This document shows positions 23,470 to 36,237 of a stretch of 64,000 nucleotides of DNA, piece after piece. Within the stretch, counting starts at the first letter, position 1. Every line of letters starts with the position of its first letter. The stretch lies in assembly GCA_944472155.2 (NCBI GenBank), contig OX235277.1, positions 17,370,804 to 17,434,803 of the forward strand. Reading direction: 5' to 3'. The position numbers and the translations under genes are program-made. The notes under the pieces were generated by a model. That model worked only from the letters and a program-made list of their open reading frames with translations, was not told the DNA's origin and searched no databases. Source of the DNA: Trichobilharzia szidati. Taxonomy: Eukaryota; Platyhelminthes; Trematoda; Strigeidida; Schistosomatidae.

Positions 23470-25700
23470 AATGCCTACCGCCTCAGTTGTGTGCAATGAA
23501 CGAATACGAAGTCTATTGGAAAGATTCTGTGGAACACGTTAAATTACTTTGAAACATCTTCTTTCCTCCACTAAGTTACCACTGGTTTTCACTGAATGTG
23601 ACAAAATGGAGCTAAGGACTGCTCTTTGTCTGTCCTTTGCGAAACCATGGTGGTAGTAATTCAGCAACACGTTGGCTGAGCTGTCTAGTTGTACGCCCAA
23701 TATAACTGTCACCACAGGTGCCAGTTGAATTGACGAGTAAACATAGATGTGGCAATACTACCTACCTACTCCCCCATTTGCATCCTGATCATTCGTTGAC
23801 TAGAGAATGACAAACACAGGTAGGCTGCTTGAAACGTTCTTCGTATAATCCTGGAAAGTGTTTGGAATAAAATCTCACTTGATAAGTTACCATTAAATTG
23901 TAACATAGTAAATAGGGTTTTTCGTGCAGTCGTAGTCTCAGATTTTCTCGCTGATTATACCATATGTTTTTTTATGGAACTACTTGGACAACCCATCTCT
24001 GTCAAGGAATCGTTAATACATACAATATTTCTGTAAGGGGTCATCCGTACATATCTTTCTTGCTCCACTCGTAATACATTCAACATTTCTTTTATATTTA
24101 ATGGTCAAGTTACCATAGAAATGTGTGTATTGCACTGTGAATGTGCTTTTTTGACACACGCTTCTCTTAAGTGACCCATCTTCTCGCTCACTTAGCTAGA
24201 CATCCTGAAAATATAGTTTACTGCCATGCTCCTCTTCACAAGTTAAAGTCAACGAACGGAGGACGTTGTTGAATTTTATTAACAATTCGTCAATGTTTAC
24301 ATTCCCGTTTTCAAGTTTTGCAAGGAAAACCTCAGCTAATACAAGGCTCAGAGGGTGAACGCATAGTTATTCTATCTAATTGTCTGTAGTATGCATTATT
24401 GAAGAAAAAGTGAACATTCTCTCTGCATTTCAGGAGTAATTCTTTCAGGCTAAAAAACGGAATTCCTGAGTTCAATCGCCTATCGGTGATTTCTTGACAG
24501 ATGTAATCTACCGTCTCCATAAGTTGTACATTCATGAATAACGATGATACATCTATGGAAAACATGCGTTTATCTCTCACATTGGTCTCGAATATTTCAG
24601 AAATAAAGTCGAAGACATCACTAATTTTTTGTCGCACGATTTATCTTTGTATAGGTTATAGAACCTTCACTAATCACGTCACTTTTCCTTGAAATCGAGA
24701 GTTATACTTCTCTAAAACAAGGCGATGAGGAAGATTTAGTTTGTGCGTTTTAGGTAAACAGTTAAGAGGTGGATTATCGATAACCATTTGTATCTTAGTC
24801 TCAAAACACCATAGTAGCATGTTTTCCGTAGTGGATGGTAGTCCTTGGTTGTAAATAGTGTTCAGTCAATGGACTTCAGATTTGGTCAAAATGTTGATCC
24901 CCCCTGGACCATTTCCATCTTCAGACTTGTACAAAAGCTCTTCTGCTGTACGTAGCGTATTCATATGGGTCAAGTGGAATGGTTAAGTCTTTCGAATAGT
25001 GTGAATTTCATGCAACACACGTGAAAACAGAATTCAAGATAAGCCACCTAATTAGTGACTGCATCATCCAATAGACGCAGATTCAATTGTTTTACAGTTT
25101 GCTTTTTACAGCATGCAACTGATTTTTTGTGAACAATTCTGCGCAAAAGCATCTTTACTGCGATTTCTTGAAAAAAATGCGAGAAAGGACTCTTTGTAGA
25201 ACTCAACGTATATTTCAGAGAACCTTTGGAAAATGTGATGGGGCATACACGCGTGATTCATATATTCCTGCATAATTAGTGAGAACTGAGGAAATTGTTT
25301 TGTCGAGTCGATTAACAAAAGTGGCAATGCACAAATGAACAGATTATTCAAGGAGGTGACAGTTGCGAGCATCGTGGTCACTGGTGACTGTCGAAAGAAA
25401 GCCATCAAGATATGTAGGTTGTGAAATGGTCAGTTCATCTGCAATATTTTACAGATCTGAGAGGAAACAGCCAGGATTCACGTAAATGCTTGAGATGAAA
25501 ATGTGTTCATTCCATTTAAAGTGTTGGTGATGACATCTCTGTGTAATGCAGTCCATAAGCTCACAAGAAACTGTGAGATATTGCTTTAAATTAATCACTG
25601 GGAATTATTAAAAGTTGCCACAACAATGCCACATTTATTTTTCGAACAAAAGCGATCCTGTGTCAATAATGTGAAACTACTTGGTTAAACGAGACTGCTA
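23470..25700 (-). mobile_element. Penelope-like retroelement, copy 2 (degenerate)
   Basis: On the minus strand, about 23,800 down to 23,560 gives the GIY-YIG-like segment (SYIG-equivalent, TTRQLSQRVNELLP-type reading, broken by frameshifts). The frame 24,637-24,332 gives 101 codons of PLE reverse transcriptase: DFISEIFETNVRDKRM, SIDVSSLFMNVQ, METVDYICQEI. The reading RQLDRITMRSP corresponds to the RQ-DGVAMGSP motif. The region 25,408-25,106 (MPHHIFQRFSEIYVEF) may be the N-terminal part. Reading order is N-terminal part, reverse transcriptase, nuclease, as expected for the family. Multiple frameshifts make it non-autonomous. Confidence 0.7.
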
Positions 25701-26490
25701 TCATAAAGCTCATGAAGCCGAAAATCTTAGGACATGATTGTAACAATTTTGTGATGAGCACAAATAGAGAGATCGCATGTATGTCGATTTGCTGAGTAGA
25801 GAAGAAAGAAATTTACCAATTTACTATTGATGACAAAGGCAGTAGTGCAATTTGCACGATGCAGTGTTTGTCTCAGTGCACGTCTAAGTTAACGAAACCT
25901 TCAGAAGAAAATGTGGTTTCATAAATCGATTTGTGCTGTACTTAATCACTGTTATCCGCCTTATGTTGACAATCGTAGAAGTGGAAGAGGGAGAACTTAG
26001 AAACCACCTCCTCCTTAAGTTTACTTTTGCTGGTTTCTCTTCCTGTTTTTGTGGTGAATCTAATAAAAAATCAGAATTTAGGAAATCAGGCTAAATTTAC
26101 GAGAGCTCTGTGAATAAGAAATTATCATTATTGCTTTCTTTAGTTCCTACACAAACACTGTGCTTCAAACGCATGTCGTCATTGCCTTAGTCACTCTGCC
26201 AATGTTTAGAGCTGGCTCCACGCCTGCTCACTTGTTTCTATCCCCTCTTCATATGACTTAATCCATATCAAGACTGCACCGACGACTAACTTGCCACCTC
26301 TTTTCGAGTTCCATTCGAGGGACAGCCTGGAATGTGATATCACTCGATGATTACCTCACGTTATAGCTAATCTACATTGATTTCTTCCTGCATATTCGTT
26401 GCACAATCGGTTCCTGAATAGTTCGCTCCCAGAAAACCCTTTTGCTGACCATTTCTGGCCAGTTATCTGAACTTGATTACTGAGCGAACA
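25701..26490. repeat. PLE-flanking repeat block, copy 2
   Basis: Aligns with 2,030-2,820 and 62,200-62,975. No open gene. After it the two copies diverge: here block Z follows, whereas copy 3 runs into the inverted-repeat element. Confidence 0.6.
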
Positions 26491-26689
26491 GAGCTGTGGA
26501 TCACTCTGAAAATAATCACTGAGAATAATGTTCATCTCATGGTCAATTCTTCCTCAATGTTTTGAAGATGCGGTAGTCAGAAAACATAATCGCATTACAC
26601 CCATATCCACTTTAGCATTCAGTTTGAACAGGAAATGCATGAAGATGACGCCATGGATGACTGGACAGACAGCTGACCACAAACTCGGA

Positions 26690-28850
26690 AGGAAGTGATT
26701 GCAGACATGCACATTGTGGCAAGTTCTCCACAATTCACAATAACACAGTTGAAGTATGTCGATACAAATCAAATACTCAAATTGGATCCATCAAATGTGT
26801 CGATGTATGCTTCTTATTTCTTTTCCATCACCTGTCCATTGCTATTCCTTATCATATGATATTGAATTTTGACTCTATCAAGGCACTGACACTCCATCTA
26901 AGTCATTTCAAATGACTAAATCTGACAATCACAGATTTCGAAGGACTGATTGTTGAACAGAGAATATTCTCTTGCCCGAAACGCAAATGCCTCTCGATCA
27001 ATGCTATTCGTTCATCATGCATCAGCACTTGTGTTCAGCGTGTAGAATGCTATCATACTCCAACTCTGCTTCAAATCAACAGCACTATTTCTGTGATAGC
27101 GATGGGTGGCATCATGACAGTTCACAAAATTACGTCAAACATCTCGGCAAACAATAAGTTTCTATGAAGAGTAAACAATTTGCCAACATTAGGCACCAAA
27201 ACTCATGTTCGCATAGCCACAGCTATTTGTGATCATTGACTCAAAGCCTAATTCGCCTCGATGTCAAACGGAGTATCGATTATTGATAAAATTTACGTGA
27301 GTTATGCTGAATTCATGAACATCCTGATCAGATATCACCACTCCTTGAATACCATGTGTAATCAAACGCTCACGTCAATTCGTCATGAGGACTCGAACTC
27401 ATGGAAACTTTGCCTATGATAACAAACAGTTACACACTTACTGACATTCTAAATCGTGTGGAATCTCAATGCCAACTGTGAAGCGTTCAAGGAAAGTTTC
27501 TCTGAATGACCTAAATGTGTGCTTAGGAGATAGAAACAATGCTCCTTCGCCGTCAACACATCGACTGCCTGACGCCCAGTCAGCTACATTCCTGAGAGTT
27601 ACCGGATGGGAAAAGAACGATAACAGTAATTCTACTGACTTGGCGATAATATTCGGACATCCTTCACATCGTCGAATGCATGCGAATGCACAAAATAGCT
27701 GAAAAGCACACACATTACAACTAAGTTCCTAGTCTTGTTCAATGGGTTAGCATGTAGACACAATTTCAAATCACAAACGCATTAATCATACATACTGTAT
27801 CTGTCGCGAGCTCTAGAACACAGAAGACAGAAAAGACAGACTACCCACTGTCAATACTGTAGAAAATAACACTGATTGCAACATGTGCTGTCCAACATAA
27901 TGTGTGCTTTATTATTCAAGTCAGTAGTTCGTCACTGATTGCATTCCTACTCCTTGAATAATGTGCTGAGCTGGTTTTTCAGTCGAGGATGGAGTGGTCT
28001 GCCTAATAAGAAGTAGGTGTTCCCATCCCGCCACCAGCATGACAGGGAAACGTACATCCAGTAATATTCCAACATTTTCGTTCTACTGACATGGAACTTA
28101 CAGAACAAATGAGTGCTATTCGAGTGCCTCTCTCTCAGTCAAGAATTTAAAACTGAAATTCGTCGACTATTTTCCGACTCAAAAGCAAGATCAGTTGATG
28201 AGTGTCAAGGATCGCAGTCCACTAGGACATCATTTGGTTCAGATTTATTATTAAAAATGATGAAAGGAAACTCAACTCACATGTGCATGGTAAACGTTGT
28301 CATGGTTGTTTGTATCCGCCAAATATTCTGTCGAGACATTTTACAGTCAGTGGGTGCACATTTCATTCTCTGTCTCTGGATCGAGTCACTAATTATTTAC
28401 AGGAGTTTGAAGTCGAATCGGGGTTGAAGGAACACCTGAAAGTTCACAAAGGAATTCTAATGGAGAGAGCATGACTTAGGGTATAGTTTGAGCTGCATGG
28501 ATAATGTTTGACACGGCGAAGTTGAATAAGCTGGAGAAATCTCAACGACTGTGAATGCGTGTTTCAACTCACGAACAGACATCTGCATGTAACAGAAATG
28601 CATTGTGACGAGGTGATATGAGTGAGTGCAAAGTGAGGTTGATAACGGAATCTCACTTCATCGAATCTACACCAAACACATGAGATCAGAATGAATCAAC
28701 ACGAATACCAGATGTAAGGAAAATATGACTAATTCTCATAAAATTGTAGGGATACTAAATGAATTGAACATCGAACTGAAGATGTGAAGTCCTGTGGGTG
28801 ACTGCCTTGATATGAGCATATGCACGATAAATAGTCCCCGAAAAAATCAT
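26690..28850 (+). pseudogene. repeat block Z, copy 2, with zinc-finger-like relics
   Basis: Paralogue of 13,530-15,980. The open frame 28,283-28,474 reads HGKRCHGCL and later SGLKEHLKVHKG, with C-X2-C and H-X3-H spacings but not in one finger. The 27,469-27,702 frame (RNNAPSPSTHRLPDAQS) is a polar, low-complexity stretch that is frameshifted in the other copy. Several segments present in copy 1 (for example 14,700-14,960) are missing. The block is followed directly by block C material, without the long hairpin seen at 16,143-16,978. Confidence 0.3.
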
Positions 28851-29404
28851 TCTGATTAAAATCCACTGTCCATTTCAGAATTAGTTTCGGAACTTCGAGG
28901 AGTTATATTACATTGGATAGAGATTAGAAAATTAAAACAAATGTACCACATAAATTTGAACATCACACGCAAAACTGTATAGAAATTCCGACAAAGATGT
29001 TTATGATAACACTCACCTGGAATTTCAAGGTTTAAATGAATCCCTTCAAATGGTATCATTCCTAATAAGTGAGTTCAGGATCAGTAGTTATTTCTGACAA
29101 GAGTGCTTCCAGAATCACCTTCCATCCTTTGGTTGTTATGATACTTTTGATTACTAATGAATACTCACCACATATAAGTCAGCATAACCAAAAAATCTGT
29201 TTGAAATTTGTCTCACCCTGTACCGGTTTCTTTTAATATGTTCACTGAGATATCGATTGATCGTGACACATGACATTAACTAGCTGTGTATATTCATTTT
29301 CGGAAACGCCATTTACCTATCAATCTGAGATAGGCAATAACAAAGAGAAAACACTGAGCTCACATACATTTAATCAGAAAGATGTTTGATTGATATGAGT
29401 ATAA

Positions 29405-29540
29405 AACTTGGGCACTGTGGTAGAGCATAAGTCCATTATGGATAAGATTTTATTTTGATAAATCACACAGTGTTGTACAGTAATATTTACTTATGAAGTT
29501 TCGAGCACAAACTATTGCTCATAATCATGTCAAGTTAATC
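29405..29540 (+). repeat. interspersed repeat, forward copy
   Basis: Forward copy of the dispersed repeat, with GGCACTGTGGTAGAG, TTTTATTTTGATA and CAAACTATTGCTCATAATC in order. Similar copies lie at 12,775-12,880 (+), 23,165-23,310 (-) and 59,575-59,720 (-). Confidence 0.6.
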
Positions 29541-29682
29541 ACACAATTTTTTCCTTCATTTATATACATCTATATATACATGTGAAATATACAAGTATAT
29601 AAATGAAGGAAACCTTTGTGTGAGAAACTTAATATGATTACGAGGAACAGTTTGTGCTCGAAACACCATCAGTAAATATTAC
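29480..29682. repeat. fold-back of two repeat arms
   Basis: The left arm 29,480-29,566 and the right arm 29,596-29,682 are inverted copies (about four of five bases match). Both contain the segment TTTCGAGCACAAACT or its complement, and they are joined by a 29-base AT-rich loop. The arms are the end part of the interspersed repeat, so two copies inserted or duplicated head to head. Confidence 0.65.
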
Positions 29683-30130
29683 AGAAAGATGCTGCTCACA
29701 AAGTGAAAAGGTATTACGAACATTATCACAACAGTTTATGTAGCTGGCTATCGCGATTGGGAAAAAAACCAGGCGAAACCATTAAGGCCTATCTCTTTCG
29801 GTCAAAGAGAGTGAAGTGAGTAAATTGATGAAAACTTGAAATCACGACACTACTATCGAAACTAACATAAGACAATATCAAACAGTGGTTTTAATTATTT
29901 CTCTGAATGAATAGATAATCAACAGTCTGGTACCATACAATTCAATTTCTCTGACTTTTGTATTTTACACATTGGAATGTGAAAATAAGGAGCACGTGTG
30001 ACCTTGATCAGAATCACAATAACAGGTGAAAAATCATACGAGAAAAATAAAATTGAATAGTAATAATTTCGATGAAAACAACTCCAACTAAGTCTCATTC
30101 TACTCATTAGAAATTTTCATTCTTCTGTTC

Positions 30131-31770
30131 TGTGATGTAAAAGTAGTATGTTCAGTAGAAATAGAGTCGAAAATGGAAGTTTCTGATTATATGAGACTAC
30201 ACAATCGCGAGGCTCAAACTATCATCTAAGTTGTTTTCACTCATTCTTTTATAATTTGAGTGAACAATGCATTTGATAGAAGAAGATTGGATATGCACTT
30301 TCGTCAATCTGAAATGAATATGTTTATTTGTAATGATGTTTTTTACTATGAGATGTGAAATCGTCAACTTTGATAGCACATGATTATGAAAGAATAGTAG
30401 AAGAGAGAGGTTAGTGACTATGACTTTGAGGAGATATGATGTATGGAAGATGTGAAAAGTGTCATTTGTGTTTGTGGACAGCATCAGTGGGGAAATATTC
30501 GTAGATCAAGATGTGTATGTGTAAAATAAATTGATGATGTTTGTGTATGTGTGATTGAAGACTTGATTGACACGGATGATAATCAAAGATTTTTTGAAAT
30601 GTTCATTGAATAGCACTCAATTAAGTGTTCCGATGGTGGAGTATTTCATTGGAATATATCACATCCACTGACGAAACAGAATAGATCCATGTTGCTATGA
30701 ATTTTTATCCTGTCTCTGATATATAGTGTATGTGCATTCGTGGCGTTACTTCCCACTGTGTCATACAACCGTCTCCTCAGCATATGCCTCATCCATATCG
30801 GTTATCTCCTACATATTCGTTGAGTAACAGCTTCATCGTTCGTTCGCCACAGATATTTCCTTGCTGCTTTCAAGGCTGTGAAAGCAGGAGCTAGCAAACT
30901 GACATCACTAAAAACCTCAAACAGACGGTCTTCCTTTAGATATCACTTTTCTGATTATTCGCATTCAGTTCACGGAAGAAAATTTGAATTTCCAATAATA
31001 ATGTCAATATACTCATGCATACGAAGCAATTGTCTTATTCTTGTCGATTCATGTCATCCCCTTCACTTACTATTTCAATTTCGCTCATATTTATTAACTC
31101 TCACATGAAGTGAAAACAAAATTCACAACAACACGTAACCAGAAATCAGTTAGAGAGACATATCATGGTTATCTGTTCAATTCCGTGGTGATTAACATTT
31201 GAAGAGAACTAGAATCTTGCACAAAACAGAGCAGACTATCTGAATAGGGCATATAATACATTGGTGTTTGTGAAATTAAAACATGAGGATATGTTTAACT
31301 ATCGATGGATTTGTGCGTTTTCTCCTTGCAGATGTTGTGTAGGGACTGTGCTCATGATGCTTTTTAATACGGGTCGGTGAAATTCAAAGTACGACTGATA
31401 ACCTGACTAGGAATTCAAAGATAACATCGGCTATTTTTCATTTTTCGATATCATATGCTTTCGCAATAGGTTTGTGAAAACGCAACTCGTTGGTGATATC
31501 TGATGACAATAGTTCATCCTCGATGTTCACTCAAACAGTCTGTGCTTACACACAGACACACAGCTGATTGCATAAGACCCATTTCAGGAGTCATTTTCCA
31601 GTAAATATGTCTGACAATCAGTGTACATCCGAAATATTCCAAATTTCTCAAATCGGGTTTATCTATTTAGCACGAAAAGTTGAATATTAATGTGAAAATG
31701 TAGAGGATAAAATGGAGTGCTATCAAATGCCTCCAGTCTGTGACTCTCTTTGCGTCCACCCCCTTATGCA
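30131..31770. other. no recognisable gene
   Basis: Only short frames without motifs. A run near 30,760-30,780 (TGTCATACAACCGTCTCCTC) recurs with one change near 52,600, so part of the block C extension is dispersed here as well. The plus frame 30,878-31,108 has no family resemblance that I can name. Confidence 0.4.
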
Positions 31771-31775
31771 CCATG

Positions 31776-32202
31776 TCAACACATAAGTGAGTGGCTAACA
31801 TCAAAAACTGCCTTCATACATTGAATCTCCACTTTGATCTGACTACCACTTACACCTACCTCATTCAGATAACTTGAGAAGAAATGCTTCGGAATGCGCT
31901 GAACGTGTTCTAGCCACCTCAGTAATAAAATACGGAAACGGATGATCAGCGAATTGCATGTTGATAACACATGTGATCCATGCTTTCTGCCAGACTGCAT
32001 TGTATTCTGCCACGTCTGCTGAGTGTAAATGACTTCTACACAAAATGATAAGGGAAAACGCCTGAGTAACAAAGCTAATTAGGAATTCTCTTTCGATCGC
32101 AAATACGGAACAAGAAGTGGCAATTTCAGATAGACACTCAACTGCATATTCCAGAATTAGACTATGTACAATAGTAACTCTTAGCTTATATGAATCTCGC
32201 AC
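31776..32202 (-). mobile_element. LINE (RTE-type) C-terminal relic
   Basis: Minus-strand frames contain LLLRWLEHVQRIPKH, which matches the LRWLGHVLRMP-type motif found near the end of many non-LTR (RTE-type) open frames. Upstream in another frame is VHSLILEYAVECLS, like the hydrophobic stretch before it. The switch of frame between the two shows at least one frameshift. Nothing of the reverse transcriptase active site remains. Confidence 0.55.
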
Positions 32203-33640
32203 TCTGACTCGTGAATACGACGTCCTTATTTCGTGAAATCTTCATATTCCTTATAGACAACGACTGTCACTTATTCATCAGAGTCACACACCTCGACCTA
32301 TACTTGGTGCATTTACAATAAAATTTCTGAACCACGAAATAATCTTTCAGTGGAAAATAAATAATATTGCTATCATGAGTGTTACTTGGATTATGTTTCA
32401 ATATCTCTCAGTCAATTGTGCACTCCTCATGCGATTTCTTTCTGTCTTTTTCTACACTTTCCACAGTTATTTCTCTGCATCATGATAATTAGACAGTAAT
32501 GTTGTATCTTACATTTGTATTTTACGAACTTTGTGTTGAACTTCCACACTATGCACTTTGTGGTGTTCAAATAACCCATGCGGCAAAATGTGTCGGTCCA
32601 CTTGAAATCACGTTCAAAAACCTGCTCGCATCGCATAAGAGAATATTACCTCTCAGTAACTGTGAGTTTGTAGAACTTATCAAATGTTAGATCCACTCTC
32701 ACAGTGTGATGTTTGTCGTTTATACTCTGTAAAGCAGCTGTATTTGTAAATTTTGCAAACATGTTTGTTTCTAATACTAATCAATGTCAGTGAATCGGCT
32801 GAAAGTGCAGAAACTTGAGTAACAGTGACCTCATAACAGAGTGTTGACCATTGCACTCATACTGGGCTTGGAGTTTCAACTCGCCACATGGAGACGAGAT
32901 TCTAGTGGAGAAATGGCGGGTAAAACTTGGGCATTTTGAGAATGAATCCATTGGAGGAACTTCCAAGAATGCCACACCCAGCACTACACTGGCTATATTG
33001 GGCTTCAACAGCCTCTGACCAGCTAACACGTGCTCACTCACTTACCACTGGGTACACTTCATTTAACTTAGAAGAAGAAGGAAGACACACGTTGGAGGCA
33101 CAAACAATTTCAAAACACGCCTTGAACAGTCGTGCATTGCCCTTGCAAAAAGAATAAACTCTGTGGTATGGATGAAACTCGCCCTGAATTCCACGGACCC
33201 AGTTTCACTCAAGTTATCTACGGCACTACGATGTTCAGTCTTCGCCTCTCTCTTCTCCTGAATCTTATTCTTAAGGAGACTTGATTGCGGAAAGAAAAGA
33301 AGCTATTTAATTTCTACTTGTAAAGGTATCTCGTAATTACGAGAAGGACTCATTGCCTAGAGAACGGAATGATAAATTTTTATTTCCCCAAAAATTCTCC
33401 ATTGGAATTGCTATCCTTTCATTTAGTGCGGTTTTCATTTTAAATTGTCACTTAACCAGGATGTAATTCAAAAGAATAAGATCTGCTCCTACACATGTAT
33501 TTTCTTCTACTTAGCATTTTCTGAAAGAATGAGGGCGTATGTGTGAGACACTGAAGAAATCTCTATATTTATGTTTTTAGTTCACTGGTTGTTCAGTCCG
33601 TTTCGCAAGTTAAAAGCCTAACCCACTTGACTTGTTTGAC
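32203..33640. other. no recognisable gene
   Basis: Overlapping short frames (for example 32,927-33,157 on the plus strand and 33,041-32,787 on the minus) lack motifs and paralogues. Base composition is slightly richer in G+C between 32,900 and 33,260 than around it, which could mark an old coding or repeat fragment, but I cannot assign it. Confidence 0.35.
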
Positions 33641-33649
33641 AGGATTAGT

Positions 33650-34370
33650 AGTTTTCTCCTCAGGCTGGTTGTAGTCTGTCACGACTGACACTATGCGCGA
33701 TATAACTCCATTGAAGCGCAGTGTTTTTAACGCCTCACCTTGACTTTGATATGTCTTTCAAATAGTGTACTTAGTGGTGGTTATGCCTTATTGCAGTGTA
33801 CAACCAGGCGGGAGCATGGAACTAAGTATTTGGGTATACAAACCTCACATGACCCTTCCCGTGATGGAATCAGCCGTAAGTTAGCCAAATTTTGTCGAAG
33901 TCCATCAAAATTCGTAGACTGGTCAGGTTTGTCCCTCATAGCACTTGGACTGAAGAACTCATCAAGTAGTCTAGAGGTGGATCGCATAGCAAACATTATC
34001 ATCGGTGGGAATTTGGTCCAGCGGGCGTGGTAAGCGCAAGATGTTAATGAGACTCACAATTGTTATTGAAGAACACTTCAAGTGGTCTGAAGGTGGCGTC
34101 TTTGAAGAATTGTGTATCATGTAATCATTAAATGTGTGCATGTTATTTTGTTATCCGATTTCAGATAACTCGGCTATACTAAGTTCTACGATGACTTTGA
34201 GAGAATGGAGTTGTGACATCAACCTGAGTGATACAGGTCCCTGGAATGTTGCAGAGATAATGAGTGCAAATGAAAGCACTGGTTCTTATTTATATACTCG
34301 AATACTATCAGATACATATACACTAACTGAATTGCTGTCTATCCAGCTGACTGACTGTTTGACTGGCTGA
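33650..34370 (+). pseudogene. peptide-precursor relic E (related to D)
   Basis: After an acceptor ending TTTCAG at 34,164, a phase-1 reading runs to a TGA at 34,370. It shares the pattern SDTG-x-W-x(3)-E-x-M-x-A-N with exon 3 of D (55,015-55,166), and the sequence beyond is also similar. About 420 bases upstream, near 33,680-33,735, a reading with T-x-M-x(6)-L-K-R-S-V-F resembles the end of D's exon 2 but carries a stop upstream and no good donor site. I read this as a decayed paralogue; exon 3 alone could still be real. Confidence 0.35.
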
Positions 34371-34389
34371 CTGAAATTGACGACAGTCT

Positions 34390-34790
34390 GCTTCAGACAA
34401 CACTTTTACACACACAAAAAGAGTGTAGACAATATCTGACTCAATTGATAACGTTTTACTTTGACAACACTAGTTATTCTTACACACTAGAGAGCTCAGC
34501 TTACTGAGCAGGTTTCCATTTTGATGAACTTGAGGCATCTTGTGTTGCTTCACTGAAGTAAAAGTTAACGCTATTTACTAAATGTTTCTGTTTTCTGTCT
34601 TTCCTCACTCCATGAACTTTCATTTTCATATTTTGAAAGCATGTAAATGTTTGGGGACTTGGGGGTTAATGAATTCGAATATTCTTCCTGGTATTCCCTA
34701 AAAATTTTATGAAAATCTAATTAGGAAAAATCATTATTTTCCTACACTTTTCATTAAGTATATTCAGACCTATTCATTGCAAAACAATGT
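34390..34790. repeat. partial copy of the 4,192-5,337 element
   Basis: From about 34,490 to 34,660 the sequence follows the right half of the 4,192-5,337 element: TTTTGATGAACTT, then TTTTCTGTCTT, then TTTTGAAAGCAT, in the same order as 4,990-5,125. It adjoins the 3' side of relic E. Confidence 0.5.
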
Positions 34791-36058
34791 GAGTGAATGG
34801 AGTAAAAGTGTATGGAATATGAGCAATAGATTCTCATGAAGTTTAAAAAACAAATAAAACTCCAATGAAAAATTTTTTTCCGTTGACAACTCATGCAAAA
34901 TTATTGAAAATCCCATATCATTTTCATGGGATTTCGTTCCGCATCCATGTAGACTGAATTCATGAAAGTCCATTTTCCTGGAAAAGAAGGAAGATGAAGT
35001 AAAATGTTTTGGTGTTTGATTGATAAAGAGGAACATGCTGCACAAAGTGTAAATGTTTATCAAAAACAACTCATCGCTTCAAAAGTGATGAAGGGACACT
35101 CGAAGTTTCGTCCAGTAGCCGTCGACGAGTCGGAATTAGTAAATTAGGAAAGTCAGTCACATTTGAAAATCGCATGTTATATTTGTTTGTGTGAGCTGAA
35201 AAATAGGTGTCACGAACTCTGAATTGATATCTCACCTGTCTGTGTACTCTGCTGGAACATTTGATAATTACACGGTCGAGAAGTGAAAAGTGGGTTGCTT
35301 TCGGTCACTCAGCAGGTGTCTACAATTTGTACGGTGCATTCCAAAAATTTAACGTGATACTATGAAATCGACAGCCCTCGGTGTTGAGAGAAACTGAAAA
35401 GATTATTGATGTGCACAATTAGGATTCGTGTTACTCAATTCGTGAGTTCTGACATCAACTCTGTAAAGTGGAAATGAAAATTATTCACTGTCATCATTTC
35501 TTCTGACATTTTCGCGCAATTCGCTTCTTATTACGTAAGATTGAAACGAAGACACCTTGCGAGTGTCAAAGAGTTATTCAAGCAGACGGTAAACGCCGTT
35601 GGTAAATAATATTGCTAGAGAGAAGACAAGTAGTTCAGCGAAGAGTCTTTTTTCGACGAATTCATTTTCATAGCTGTACATTCACAAATATATCTGGTTG
35701 TGTTATATGTGTGTACATTAAATTGGTGAAACGCAAATACAATTAGTAGGTTCAGATGAATTGCATGTTGCTATAAGAGGATAGAAACAAATGTGATGAG
35801 TTGTCACAAACGACTGTTAAGGAAGATTAACGTATAAACGTGAATAGCTTGATGTGCTCTGGGTGTACAAAGAAAGAAAATGAATTACGGAATTACGCAA
35901 GTGTTTTAAGTAGTTAGAAAATAAGCATAAACCAAAAAATACGTCAGATAAACGGATTTGTTACCATGAAAGTGGAATTAGTTGAACAATTTTATTTTGT
36001 ATGCATAGTTATGGTTCTTCCAACTGAATGACTTGGGCTTCTGTAATGCAAAGAATGT
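34791..36058. other. no recognisable gene
   Basis: The minus frame 35,069-34,770 (99 codons) is hydrophobic and phenylalanine-rich, as expected from AT-rich DNA read at random, and has no motif. Nothing else can be supported. Confidence 0.4.
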
Positions 36059-36237
36059 GGTAACGTATTGTCTTTGCAGGTTGTTCTTCACTTTGAAGAT
36101 TAATTTGAAGGAGTCACAGCTGTACAAGGAGTGCAATAATCGAACATCTCGTTAACACTGATCATTCAGTCTCTATAAATGCCTCCTTCAAAGTACTCTG
36201 CAAAGTGAAGAACAACCTGCCAATGACAATACGTTTC
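36059..36237. repeat. hairpin-forming inverted repeat, about 55-base arms
   Basis: The left arm 36,059-36,113 carries GCAGGTTGTTCTTCACTTTG. The right arm 36,182-36,237 carries CAAAGTGAAGAACAACCTGC. The perfect 20-base core extends outward through CGTATTGTC/GACAATACG with few mismatches. The loop is 68 bases. Confidence 0.7.

Larger units (their letters stand above)
28855..30130. repeat. repeat block C, copy 2, interrupted
   Basis: Aligns with 17,515-18,655 and 51,365-52,490, but is split by an insertion (about 29,390-29,700) that contains an interspersed repeat and a fold-back. The minus-strand frame 30,107-29,919 (62 codons ending MVPDC) is open here and at 52,652-52,269. The first 40 bases of the block match the start of the other copies closely, which fixes the junction with block Z. 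Confidence 0.65.
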
